Source: an uncultured Collinsella sp. (GTDB lineage: Bacteria; Actinomycetota; Coriobacteriia; Coriobacteriales; Coriobacteriaceae). From it: a stretch of DNA of 10,980 nt. The notes beneath the pieces are model-generated. The model had not been told where the DNA came from and ran no database searches. It saw only the letters and a program-made list of their open reading frames with translations. Shown here piece by piece: positions 1 to 5,873 of this stretch. The stretch is taken from contig URTD01000055.1 in assembly GCA_900550735.1 (NCBI GenBank), forward strand, positions 1 through 10,980. Direction: 5' to 3'. The translations under genes were made by a program, and so were the position numbers. Numbering within the stretch: the first letter of the stretch is position 1; every line of letters begins with the position of its first letter.

Positions 1-97
1 GACATATTAAGGTTGTCGCGAGTTCCGCACGAACAGGAGAGCACTTAATGTGCTCTCCGTCGTGAGCAGGACTGTAGAGCAGCAACCTTAATATGTC
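1..97. repeat. 97-nt rod-like inverted repeat at left edge
   Basis: Bases 1-15 (GACATATTAAGGTTG) are the exact reverse complement of 83-97. Inside this stem, 21-25 can pair with 69-73, 28-32 with 60-64, and 36-44 (GGAGAGCAC) perfectly with 50-58 around a TTAAT loop. The whole piece therefore folds into one long imperfect rod. No T-run follows the outer stem, so it is not a textbook intrinsic terminator. The outer stem starts at the window edge and may continue beyond it. Possible identities are a structured leader or small RNA, an RNase III-type processing stem, or a small MITE-like element with 15-bp terminal repeats. I do not recognise it as a known RNA family. Confidence 0.7.
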
Positions 98-390
98 TCA
101 GGCCCGCCCCCTCCGCCGCACACTGGGAACGTGCCACGCACTTTACCTGCGTAAACAATGTGAGTGAAATATGAATCTCGATGGATACGCCCGCAGCCGT
201 GTATACTAAACAGCTGTGTGTAACCAGGGGAGTATTCTGGCTGGACAAAATGCCTGCTTAATAGGGTTGTCAGGTAGTCCGGGCGAAATACAAGGCTGGG
301 GAGCACGTCGTGTAAGTAGTGGTCCTCTAGGGGCGTACGCTCGGTGGTGTACGCATTGTCCCAAGACCACGCGAGAGTTGGGATCATATC
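98..390 (+). promoter_or_regulatory. Structured leader upstream of rplC
   Basis: No credible coding region lies here, and rpsJ, the usual neighbour of rplC, is not in this interval. Several stems can be read directly: TTTAC/GTAAA (142-146/151-155); the small conserved hairpin 185-189/198-202 described separately; a composite hairpin pairing 241-246 with 277-282 and 251-256 with 271-276 across an AAAA bulge; and a hairpin pairing 319-324 with 365-370, 330-332 with 360-362 and 333-338 with 349-354. The last ends 20 nt before the rplC start. A TATACT at 202-207 resembles a -10 box but has no convincing -35. By analogy with r-protein leaders it may mediate autogenous control; that role is inferred. 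Confidence 0.5.
181..206 (+). repeat. 26-nt leader element, copy 1 (before rplC)
   Basis: This stretch matches 2046-2071 at 23 of 26 bases. It can form a 5-bp hairpin, ATACG (185-189) with CGTGT (198-202), around the 8-nt loop CCCGCAGC. In copy 2 the T-G wobble pair becomes C-G, and the loop keeps the pattern CCCGNANC. The AUAC after the hairpin is identical in both. Its position in two r-protein leaders suggests a shared RNA motif or binding site. Confidence 0.6.
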
Positions 391-1011
391 TTGATCAGCA
401 TGATTCTCGGCCGCAAGATTGGCATGACCCAGGTTTGGGACGAGGACGACAACGTCGTTCCCGTCACGGTCATCCAGGCTGGCCCCTGCGCTGTCTCGCA
501 GGTTAAAACTCAGGCAACCGACGGCTATGACGCCGTCCAGATCGGTTTCGGCGACATCAAGGCCAAGAACGTGAACAAGCCCATGGCTGGTCACTTCGCC
601 AAGGCTGGCGTCGAGCCTGTTCGCTTCCTTCGTGAGGTCCGCGTCGAGAACGGCGAGGAGCACAAGGTCGGCGAGGTCGTCACCGTCGCTGATTTCGCTG
701 ATGTCGAGAAGGTCGACGTCATCGGTACCTCCAAGGGTAAGGGTTTCCAGGGTCGCATCAAGCGCTGGGGTCAGCGCCGCGGTCCTATGACGCATGGTTC
801 TCACTTCCAGCGTCACCCCGGTTCTATCGGTCAGTGCGCCTATCCTGCGCGCGTCCTCAAGGGCGTCAAGATGGCCGGTCACATGGGTAACGAGCGCGTT
901 ACCGTCAAGAACCTTTCCGTTGTCCGCATCGATGCCGAGCAGAACCTCATCTTGGTCAAGGGCGCTGTCCCGGGTGCCAAGAATGGTCTCGTCGCCATCC
1001 GTATGGCCTAA
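391..1011 (+). CDS. rplC: 50S ribosomal protein L3
   Basis: L3 is an early-assembling 50S protein that binds 23S rRNA near its 3' end and sends a loop toward the peptidyl transferase centre. The 206-residue product has the family N-terminus (ILGRKIGMTQ) and the central loop with RGPMTHGSHFQRHPGSIGQ (about residues 130-148) followed by KGVKMAGHMG, which is the most conserved part of L3. Length is normal. I chose the TTG at 391 because L3 proteins normally carry a few residues before ILG and a GGGA lies 7 nt upstream; ATG 400 is the alternative and would begin directly at that motif. It is the first gene of the visible r-protein run and follows a long structured leader, with rplD 46 nt downstream. 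Confidence 0.96.
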   Translation: MISMILGRKIGMTQVWDEDDNVVPVTVIQAGPCAVSQVKTQATDGYDAVQIGFGDIKAKNVNKPMAGHFAKAGVEPVRFLREVRVENGEEHKVGEVVTVADFADVEKVDVIGTSKGKGFQGRIKRWGQRRGPMTHGSHFQRHPGSIGQCAYPARVLKGVKMAGHMGNERVTVKNLSVVRIDAEQNLILVKGAVPGAKNGLVAIRMA

Positions 1012-1057
1012 GGGCCCAGCCCATTTAGCCCAGCGTCATACCAAGGAGAACACTTAA

Positions 1058-1684
1058 ATGGCAAAGTTTGAAGTAAAGAACAGCGAGGGCAAGAAGGTCG
1101 CCGAGGCCGAGCTCGCCGCTGAGGTGTACGGCATCGAGCCGAACATCCACGTTATGCACCACATCGTCAAGTGCCAGATGGCCTCTTGGCGTCAGGGCAC
1201 CCAGTCTGCTAAGGGTCGCTCTGAGGTTTCCGGTGGCGGCAAGAAGCCTTGGCGTCAGAAGGGCACCGGCCGTGCCCGCCAGGGTTCCATCCGTGCTGCC
1301 CAGTGGCGTCACGGTGGCGTTGTCTTCGCCCCCAAGCCCCGTTCCTACGCTAAGCGTATGAACAACAAGGAGGTCAAGCTGGCTATGCGCTCCGCGCTGT
1401 CCGCCAAGCTGGCCGATGGCGAGCTCGTGCTCGTCGACGACTACGGCTTCGAGAAGCCTTCCACCAAGGCTGCCGTCGCCATGCTCAAGGCTCTCGGTCT
1501 TGAGGGCAAGCGTCTGACCATCATCGTTCGCGATGAGGACGTCAACGCCTACCTGTCGTTCCGCAACATTCCCAAGACGTTCATCATCACCGCTGACGAG
1601 GCCAACACCTACGATCTCGTCAACAACAACGCTGTGCTGATGCCCGCCGACATCGCCGCTCACTTCGGGGAGGTGCTTGCATAA
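1058..1684 (+). CDS. rplD: 50S ribosomal protein L4
   Basis: L4 binds domain I of 23S rRNA and its long loop lines the peptide exit tunnel. In Escherichia coli it is also the autogenous repressor of the S10 operon. The 208-residue product shows the tunnel-loop signature: GGGKKPWRQKGTGRARQGS (about residues 60-78), then RHGGVVFAPKPRSY. The C-terminal half is the usual globular alpha/beta domain. Length is normal. ATG 1058 is preceded by AAGGAG at 1043-1048. The stop codon abuts the rplW start directly (TAAATG), so translation of the two is probably coupled. Because L4 is a known leader-binding regulator in other bacteria, it is a candidate ligand for the structured leaders in this cluster; nothing here proves that. 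Confidence 0.97.
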   Translation: MAKFEVKNSEGKKVAEAELAAEVYGIEPNIHVMHHIVKCQMASWRQGTQSAKGRSEVSGGGKKPWRQKGTGRARQGSIRAAQWRHGGVVFAPKPRSYAKRMNNKEVKLAMRSALSAKLADGELVLVDDYGFEKPSTKAAVAMLKALGLEGKRLTIIVRDEDVNAYLSFRNIPKTFIITADEANTYDLVNNNAVLMPADIAAHFGEVLA

Positions 1685-1972
1685 ATGACCGCCCACGAGA
1701 TCATCATCCGTCCGATCGTGTCCGAGCGTTCCTTCTCCGGCATGGAGCTGAACAAGTACACGTTCGAGGTCGCCAAGGATGCTAACAAGTATCAGATCAA
1801 GGACGCTGTCGAGGAGATCTTCGGCGTCAAGGTCGTTCGCGTGAACACCCTGACGGTCAAGCCCAAGACCAAGCGCGTGCGCTATGTCGCCGGCAAGACC
1901 CGTTCTTGGAAGAAGGCCATCGTCACGCTGGCCGAGGGCGACACCATCGAGGTCTTTGGCAACCAGGCCTAA
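1685..1972 (+). CDS. rplW: 50S ribosomal protein L23
   Basis: L23 sits at the exit of the peptide tunnel, where it docks trigger factor and the signal recognition particle. The 95-residue product matches the family: an IIRPIVSERS start, YTFEVAKDANKYQIKDAVEEIFGVKV in the middle (a typical L23 core) and a basic loop VKPKTKRVRY around residues 57-67. The family's exposed acidic surface near the N-terminus (SERSFSGMEL) appears intact. Its ATG follows the rplD stop with no gap, and the GGGGAGG Shine-Dalgarno (1666-1672) lies inside rplD. The 179-nt structured gap after this gene marks a break in the otherwise tight gene run. Confidence 0.97.
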   Translation: MTAHEIIIRPIVSERSFSGMELNKYTFEVAKDANKYQIKDAVEEIFGVKVVRVNTLTVKPKTKRVRYVAGKTRSWKKAIVTLAEGDTIEVFGNQA

Positions 1973-2151
1973 GACTCGCTGCTGTTGAGTGAGCTCATGC
2001 CTCCCAAATAGGGGAGGCGAGAGCTCAAGGTTTTGGGCGTATAAAATGGACACGCCCGGAACCGTGTATACGTCCGGTGTCATCGCACCCGAGGCAGAAC
2101 CTCGAATCCCTGTCTGCGATGGCTAACGGATTCCTATTGAAAGGGATTGTA
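1973..2151 (+). promoter_or_regulatory. Structured leader upstream of rplB
   Basis: This 179-nt gap holds a series of stems. Bases 1990-1996 pair with 2021-2027 and 1999-2005 with 2012-2018 around AAATAG, giving 14 bp; a TTTT follows at 2031, so this hairpin could be a weak attenuator. Next, 2035-2040 can pair with 2052-2057, in competition with a longer hairpin 2049-2081 whose core is CCGGA/TCCGG. Then 2082-2087 pairs with 2115-2120, enclosing 2090-2094/2100-2104. Finally 2130-2135 pairs with 2142-2147, sequestering the AAAGGG Shine-Dalgarno of rplB. AATCCC at 2105-2110 could also pair with GGGATT at 2143-2148. Mutually exclusive pairings next to a start codon suggest translational control; the ligand is unknown. 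Confidence 0.55.
2046..2071 (+). repeat. 26-nt leader element, copy 2 (before rplB)
   Basis: Second copy of the element at 181-206, identical at 23 of 26 positions. The hairpin is ACACG (2050-2054) with CGTGT (2063-2067) around CCCGGAAC. Relative to copy 1 the stem change restores a Watson-Crick pair, and two of the three differences fall in the loop. The same bases also take part in the longer alternative hairpin 2049-2081. Confidence 0.6.
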
Positions 2152-2982
2152 ATGGCTGTAAAGCACCTTAAGCCGACCTCCGCTGGTAGGCGTTGGCAGA
2201 CGATCTCCGATTTCTCCGAGATCACCTGCACCAAGCCCGAGAAGTCTCTTCTCGAGCCCCTGCCCAAGAAGGCCGGTCGTAACAACAACGGCCGCATCAC
2301 CACCCGCCACCAGGGCGGCGGCGTGAAGCGTCGTTACCGCGTGATCGACTTCAAGCGCAACAAGGACGGCGTGCCCGCCAAGGTTGCCACGATCGAGTAC
2401 GATCCGAACCGTTCCGCTCGCATCGCTCTGCTGCACTACGCTGACGGTGAGAAGCGCTACATCCTGGCCCCCAAGGGCCTCGAGGTCGGTCAGACCATCA
2501 TGTCCGGTTCTGACGCCGACATCAAGCCGGGCAACGCTCTGCCCCTCGCCGACATTCCCGTCGGTACGCTCATCCACGCCGTCGAGTTCCAGCCGGGCAA
2601 GGGCGCTGCTATCGCCCGTTCCGCCGGTAACTCCTGCCAGCTGATGGGTAAGGAGGGCAAGTACGCTATCGTCCGTATGCCTTCCTCCGAGATGCGCCGC
2701 ATCCTCGTTACCTGCCGCGCCACCGTCGGTGAGGTCGGCAACGCCGATCACTCCAACATCGTCATCGGCAAGGCCGGCCGTAAGCGTCACATGAACGTGC
2801 GCCCGACCGTCCGCGGTACCGTCATGAACCCTGTCGACCACCCGCACGGCGGTGGCGAGGGCAAGAACCACACCTCTGGTCGTCCCTCCGTTACCCCCTG
2901 GGGTAAGCCGACGAAGGGCCTTCGTACGCGCAAGAAGAAGAAGGTCTCGAACCAGCACATCATTCGTCGCCGTAAGAAGTAA
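2152..2982 (+). CDS. rplB: 50S ribosomal protein L2
   Basis: L2 binds 23S rRNA, helps join the subunits and supports peptidyl transferase activity. The 276-residue product has the expected N-terminus (MAVKHLKPTSAGRRW), the RNA-binding OB-fold and SH3-like domains, and the conserved C-terminal segment VDHPHGGGEGKNHTSGRPS (about residues 224-242). That segment contains the histidine region implicated in ribosome function. A basic tail follows. The frame is open back to a GTG at 2077, but ATG 2152 fits the family start and has AAAGGG 6 nt upstream, so the longer version is rejected. Its Shine-Dalgarno can be hidden in a hairpin (2130-2147). It begins the second block of the cluster and is followed by rpsS after 32 nt. 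Confidence 0.97.
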   Translation: MAVKHLKPTSAGRRWQTISDFSEITCTKPEKSLLEPLPKKAGRNNNGRITTRHQGGGVKRRYRVIDFKRNKDGVPAKVATIEYDPNRSARIALLHYADGEKRYILAPKGLEVGQTIMSGSDADIKPGNALPLADIPVGTLIHAVEFQPGKGAAIARSAGNSCQLMGKEGKYAIVRMPSSEMRRILVTCRATVGEVGNADHSNIVIGKAGRKRHMNVRPTVRGTVMNPVDHPHGGGEGKNHTSGRPSVTPWGKPTKGLRTRKKKKVSNQHIIRRRKK

Positions 2983-3014
2983 TTTCGGATACCGAGTTTT
3001 AGGAGAAAGCACTT

Positions 3015-3275
3015 ATGAGCAGAAGTCTCAAAAAGGGCCCGTTCGTGGAGACTCGCCTTCTCTCGCGTATCACCGCGATGAACGAGGCTGGCAAGAAGGA
3101 CGTCGTGAAGACCTGGTCCCGCGCGTCCACCATCTTCCCCGAGATGGTTGGTCACACCATCGCCGTCCACGACGGCCGCAAGCATGTGCCCGTGTATGTT
3201 ACCGAGTCCATGGTTGGTCACAAGCTCGGCGAGTTCGCGCCGACTCGTACGTTCCGTGGCCACAAGGCCAAATAG
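3015..3275 (+). CDS. rpsS: 30S ribosomal protein S19
   Basis: S19 sits in the head of the 30S subunit, near the A-site tRNA and the subunit interface, in a complex with S13. The 86-residue product carries MSRSLKKGPFV at the N-terminus, TWSRASTIFPEMVGHTIAVH in the middle and the signature MVGHKLGEFAPTRTFRGH near the C-terminus (about residues 65-82). It is only a few residues shorter at the tail than the Escherichia coli protein, which is normal variation. ATG 3015 has AGGAG 9 nt upstream (3001-3005). rplV starts 14 nt after the stop. Confidence 0.97.
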   Translation: MSRSLKKGPFVETRLLSRITAMNEAGKKDVVKTWSRASTIFPEMVGHTIAVHDGRKHVPVYVTESMVGHKLGEFAPTRTFRGHKAK

Positions 3276-3289
3276 GGGGTTAACCGTAA

Positions 3290-3661
3290 ATGGCAACTAA
3301 GTCTATTGAAACTGAGGCCACCGAGGTTCGCGCCGTCGCTAAGTACGTGCGTGTTTCCCCCAGCAAGGCCCGCCTGGTGGTCGATCTGATCCGCCGCAAG
3401 CCTGTCGCTCAGGCCTTCGACATCCTCCACTTCTGCGACCGCGCCGTCGCCGTGGATGTCGAGAAGGTTCTCCGTTCCGCCGTTGCGAACGCCGAGAACA
3501 ACAACGGTCTGCGTGCCGACAACCTGGTTGTCGCCGCTGCCTATGTTGACGAGGGTCCGACGCTTAAGCGCATCCGTCCCCGCGCCAAGGGTTCCGCTTC
3601 TCGCATTCTGAAGCGTACTTCCCACATCACCGTCGTCGTTGCTCCTCGAAAGGAGGCGTAA
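3290..3661 (+). CDS. rplV: 50S ribosomal protein L22
   Basis: L22 contacts all domains of 23S rRNA, and its beta-hairpin lines the peptide exit tunnel, where changes can give macrolide resistance in other bacteria. The 123-residue product shows AKYVRVSPSKARLVVDLIRRK (residues about 17-37), SAVANAENNNGL in the middle and the tunnel hairpin GPTLKRIRPRAKGSASRI (about 91-108), all in family order. The N-terminus is about ten residues longer than the Escherichia coli protein. ATG 3290 follows a GGGGG run (3275-3279 region) at fairly long spacing. The gene ends in GAAAGGAGGCGTAA, which doubles as the ribosome-binding site of rpsC. Confidence 0.96.
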   Translation: MATKSIETEATEVRAVAKYVRVSPSKARLVVDLIRRKPVAQAFDILHFCDRAVAVDVEKVLRSAVANAENNNGLRADNLVVAAAYVDEGPTLKRIRPRAKGSASRILKRTSHITVVVAPRKEA

Positions 3662-3667
3662 AGCTGT

Positions 3668-4378
3668 ATGGGTCAGAAAGTCTACCCCACCGGCTTCCGT
3701 CTTGGCATCACCGAGAACTGGCGCTCCCGCTGGTTCGCAGAGAAGGATTACGCTAAGACCCTCGGTAACGATCTCGAGATCCGCAAGTACCTCGAGAAGC
3801 GTCTTTCCCGCGCAGCTGTCTCCCGCGTCGAGATCGAGCGCGCTGGCGACAAGGTGAAGGTCATCATCCTCACCGCTCGCCCCGGCGTTGTCATCGGTAA
3901 GAAGGGTGCCGAGATCGATACCCTCCGCACCGAGCTCGAGAAGGTTGCTGGCGTCTCCAAGGGCCAGCTCTCCGTCGACGTTGTCGAGATCAAGCGCCCC
4001 GAGCTCGACGCCAACCTCGTTGCTCAGTCTATCGCCGAGCAGCTCGAGGGCCGCGTTGCCTTCCGTCGCGCTATGCGCAAGGCTGTCCAGTCCGCCCGCA
4101 AGGCCGGCGCTAAGGGCATCCGTATCCAGTGCTCCGGTCGTCTCGGCGGTGCCGAGATGGGCCGTCGTGAGTGGTACCGCGAGGGTCGCGTGCCTCTGCA
4201 CACCCTCCGTGCCAAGATCGACTACGGCACGGCTGTCGCCAGCACCACCATGGGCGCTTGCGGCGTGAAGGTCTGGATCTACCTGGGCGAGAAGCTCCCG
4301 GGCCAGCCTGTTCCCAACCCTGCACTCGAGGGCTCTTCCCGTCCTCGTCGTCGTAACTCCGAGAGGAGGGGTCAGTAG
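3668..4378 (+). CDS. rpsC: 30S ribosomal protein S3
   Basis: S3 lies at the mRNA entry channel of the 30S subunit and takes part in mRNA unwinding with S4 and S5. The 236-residue product starts MGQKVYPTGFRLGI, has a KH domain with the VVIGKKGAEID GxxG loop (about residues 75-85), and continues into the C-terminal S3 domain with IRIQCSGRLGGAEMGRREWY (about 131-150). The tail is short and basic with SSRPRRRNSERRG. Length is typical. A strong AGGAGG lies inside the end of rplV. The TAG stop shares its G with the GTG start of rplP (TAGTG), so the pair is probably translationally coupled. Confidence 0.97.
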   Translation: MGQKVYPTGFRLGITENWRSRWFAEKDYAKTLGNDLEIRKYLEKRLSRAAVSRVEIERAGDKVKVIILTARPGVVIGKKGAEIDTLRTELEKVAGVSKGQLSVDVVEIKRPELDANLVAQSIAEQLEGRVAFRRAMRKAVQSARKAGAKGIRIQCSGRLGGAEMGRREWYREGRVPLHTLRAKIDYGTAVASTTMGACGVKVWIYLGEKLPGQPVPNPALEGSSRPRRRNSERRGQ

Positions 4379-4881
4379 TGCTTGCCCCTAAGCGTATTCT
4401 TCACCGCAAGGTGCAGCGTGGCTCCATGAAGGGCCAGGCCAAGGGTAATACCGAGCTGCATTTCGGCGAGTTTGGTATCCAGGCTCTCGAGGCCCATTGG
4501 ATCACCAACCGTCAGATCGAGGCCGCTCGTATTGCCATGACCCGCTACATGAAGCGTGGCGGTCGTGTGTACATCACGATCTTCCCCGATAAGCCCATCA
4601 CCAAGAAGCCTGCTGAGACTCGCATGGGTTCTGGTAAGGGTAACCCCGAGGAGTGGGTGGCCGTCGTCAAGCCCGGCCGCATCATGTTCGAGGTCAAGGG
4701 CGTGCCCGAGGAGGTCGCTCGCGAGGCTCTGCGTCTTGCACAGCACAAGCTTCCCATCAAGACCAAGATTGTTGCTGCTAAGAACGCTGAGCAGCGCATC
4801 GAGAAGGAGATGGCTGAGGAGGCCGCTCTCGAGGCCAAGTGGGCTGCTGAGGACGCCGCCGCCGCCAAGGAGGAGAACTAA
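4378..4881 (+). CDS. rplP: 50S ribosomal protein L16 with acidic C-terminal tail
   Basis: L16 binds near the A site and the central protuberance and joins late in 50S assembly. The 167-residue product has MLAPKRILHRKVQRG, then FGIQALEAHWITNRQIEAAR, and TRMGSGKGNPEEWVAVVKPG (about residues 81-100); the arginine in TRMG lines up with the residue hydroxylated in Escherichia coli L16. The usual end, KLPIKTKIV, is at about 124-132, where most L16 proteins stop within a few residues. Here roughly 30 more residues follow, rich in Ala, Glu and Lys (NAEQRIEKEMAEEAALEAKW and onward), likely helical. GTG start with GGAGGGG upstream; it overlaps rpsC by one base, and its TAA shares one base with the rpmC ATG (TAATG). 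Confidence 0.96.
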   Translation: MLAPKRILHRKVQRGSMKGQAKGNTELHFGEFGIQALEAHWITNRQIEAARIAMTRYMKRGGRVYITIFPDKPITKKPAETRMGSGKGNPEEWVAVVKPGRIMFEVKGVPEEVAREALRLAQHKLPIKTKIVAAKNAEQRIEKEMAEEAALEAKWAAEDAAAAKEEN

Positions 4882-5096
4882 TGAAGCCCGCAGAGATTCG
4901 TGAGCTCTCGGACGCTCAGCTCGTTGAGAAGCTGAAGGAAATGCGCGCCGAGCTCTTTAACCTTCGTTTCCAGATGGCCACCAGCCAGCTGGACAACACC
5001 GCTCGCGTCAACACCGTGAAGAAGGACATCGCTCGCGTCCTCACGGAGCAGCGCGCCCGCGAGATCGCAGCGGAGAAGTCCGCTGTCGCCGAGTAG
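4881..5096 (+). CDS. rpmC: 50S ribosomal protein L29
   Basis: L29 is a small helical-hairpin protein beside L23 at the tunnel exit, part of the docking surface for trigger factor and the signal recognition particle. The 71-residue product shows the family pattern: MKPAEIRELSDAQLVEKLKEM, then ELFNLRFQMATSQLDNTARV (about residues 25-44) and IARVLTEQR. ATG 4881 overlaps the rplP stop by one base and uses AGGAGGAG inside the end of rplP (4868-4874 region). rpsQ follows after 16 nt, with its own TAAGGAGAG ribosome-binding site. Confidence 0.97.
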   Translation: MKPAEIRELSDAQLVEKLKEMRAELFNLRFQMATSQLDNTARVNTVKKDIARVLTEQRAREIAAEKSAVAE

Positions 5097-5112
5097 GACC
5101 TAAGGAGAGAAC

Positions 5113-5373
5113 ATGACTGATTCGCGTAACTCGCGTAAGGTCCGTACGGGTGTCGTTACCTCCGTCTCCGGTGCCAAGACCATTGTTGTCACCATCACCG
5201 AGCGCAAGCGTCACCCCAAGTACGGCAAGATGATGACCAGCTCCAAGAAGCTGCACGCTCACGACGAGGAGTGCACGGCTGGCGTGGGCGATACCGTCCG
5301 CGTTATGGAGACCCGTCCTATGTCCAAGATGAAGCGTTGGCGCCTCATCGAGGTCGTCGAGCGCGCTAAATAA
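5113..5373 (+). CDS. rpsQ: 30S ribosomal protein S17
   Basis: S17 is an OB-fold protein that binds 16S rRNA early in 30S assembly. The 86-residue product has RKVRTGVVTSVSGAKTIVV (residues about 7-25), ERKRHPKYGKMMTSSKKLHAHDE in the middle, and GDTVRVMETRPMSKMKRWRLIEV near the end, which includes the S17 signature. Length is standard. ATG 5113 follows AAGGAGAG. This gene closes the second block: in the classical arrangement rpsQ is the last gene of the S10 operon and rplN the first of the spc operon, and here a 118-nt structured gap separates them. Confidence 0.97.
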   Translation: MTDSRNSRKVRTGVVTSVSGAKTIVVTITERKRHPKYGKMMTSSKKLHAHDEECTAGVGDTVRVMETRPMSKMKRWRLIEVVERAK

Positions 5374-5491
5374 GCAGTCGCTCTTACGACTTGTACGTTT
5401 CCGAAGATGTGCGTATGCCTGGCTTGCATACCACGGGCCGTATAAAGGCTGCGCACCTCTCTTCGGTTCTTAGTTCGGAGGAACATCTACC
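5374..5491 (+). promoter_or_regulatory. Structured leader upstream of rplN (S10/spc boundary)
   Basis: The gap can fold as a three-way junction. CCGAAGA (5401-5407) pairs with TCTTCGG (5460-5466), continued by 5409-5412 with 5453-5456. It encloses hairpin GTATGC/GCATAC (5413-5418/5426-5431) and a small hairpin 5436-5439/5447-5450 with loop GTATAAA. Further on, GTTC (5473-5476) and GAAC (5481-5484) can close a loop GGAG that contains part of the rplN Shine-Dalgarno; TCCGA at 5400-5404 could instead pair with TCGGA at 5475-5479. A weak promoter is possible: TTGTAC (5391-5396), 17 nt, TATGCC (5414-5419). The position equals the start of the spc operon in Escherichia coli. Confidence 0.5.
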
Positions 5492-5860
5492 ATGATTCAG
5501 ATGCAAACCATGCTGAACGTCGCCGACAACTCCGGCGCTCGCAAGATTCGCTGCATCAAGGTGCTTGGCGGTTCCAAGCGTCGTTATGCAGGCATCGGCG
5601 ATGTGTTCATCGGTGCTGTCCAGGAGGCTACCCCTGGCGCCAACGTCAAGAAGAAGGACGTTGTCCGTTGCGTCGTCGTTCGCACCGTTAAGGAGATCCG
5701 CCGCAAGGATGGCTCCTACATTCGCTTTGATGAGAACGCCTGCGTTGTCATCAACAACGATGGTTCGCCCGTCGGCACCCGTATCTTCGGGCCCGTCGCT
5801 CGCGAGCTTCGTGACAAGAAGTACATGAAGATCGTCTCGCTCGCTCCCGAGACCCTGTAG
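5492..5860 (+). CDS. rplN: 50S ribosomal protein L14
   Basis: L14 sits at the 50S subunit interface, contacts 16S rRNA and is the docking site of the silencing factor RsfS. The 122-residue product begins MIQMQTMLNVADNSGARKI, continues CIKVLGGSKRRYAGIGDV, and has the signature region with GSYIRFDENACVVINNDGSP (about residues 73-92) and the end RELRDKKYMKIVSLAPETL. Length is exactly that of the family. ATG 5492 has GGAGG 10 nt upstream (5477-5481). It starts the third, two-gene block of the cluster, with rplX 13 nt downstream. Confidence 0.98.
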   Translation: MIQMQTMLNVADNSGARKIRCIKVLGGSKRRYAGIGDVFIGAVQEATPGANVKKKDVVRCVVVRTVKEIRRKDGSYIRFDENACVVINNDGSPVGTRIFGPVARELRDKKYMKIVSLAPETL

Positions 5861-5873
5861 TTAGGGGAGATAT

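Noticed and set aside
202..207. TATACT as a -10 promoter box in the rplC leader
   Set aside because: No acceptable -35 hexamer at 16-18 bp, and the same bases form part of the conserved 26-nt element. Not excluded, but not supportable as a promoter.
216..390. Possible small protein or tRNA in the rplC leader
   Set aside because: The open frame runs out of frame into rplC with no family likeness, and no cloverleaf or T-loop pattern could be found.
88..882. Long - strand open frame across the rplC leader and rplC
   Set aside because: It lies antisense to a clear rplC and has the low-complexity Leu/Asp/Val-rich composition typical of the antisense of GC-rich genes. No family resemblance.
2077..2151. 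N-terminal extension of L2 starting at GTG 2077
   Set aside because: The family N-terminus begins at MAVKHLKPTS with a good Shine-Dalgarno before ATG 2152; the extra 25 codons overlap the structured leader.
1025..3012. Long - strand open frames opposite rplD, rplW and rplB
   Set aside because: Antisense shadows of strongly coding ribosomal genes; composition is that of complementary codons and there are no motifs.
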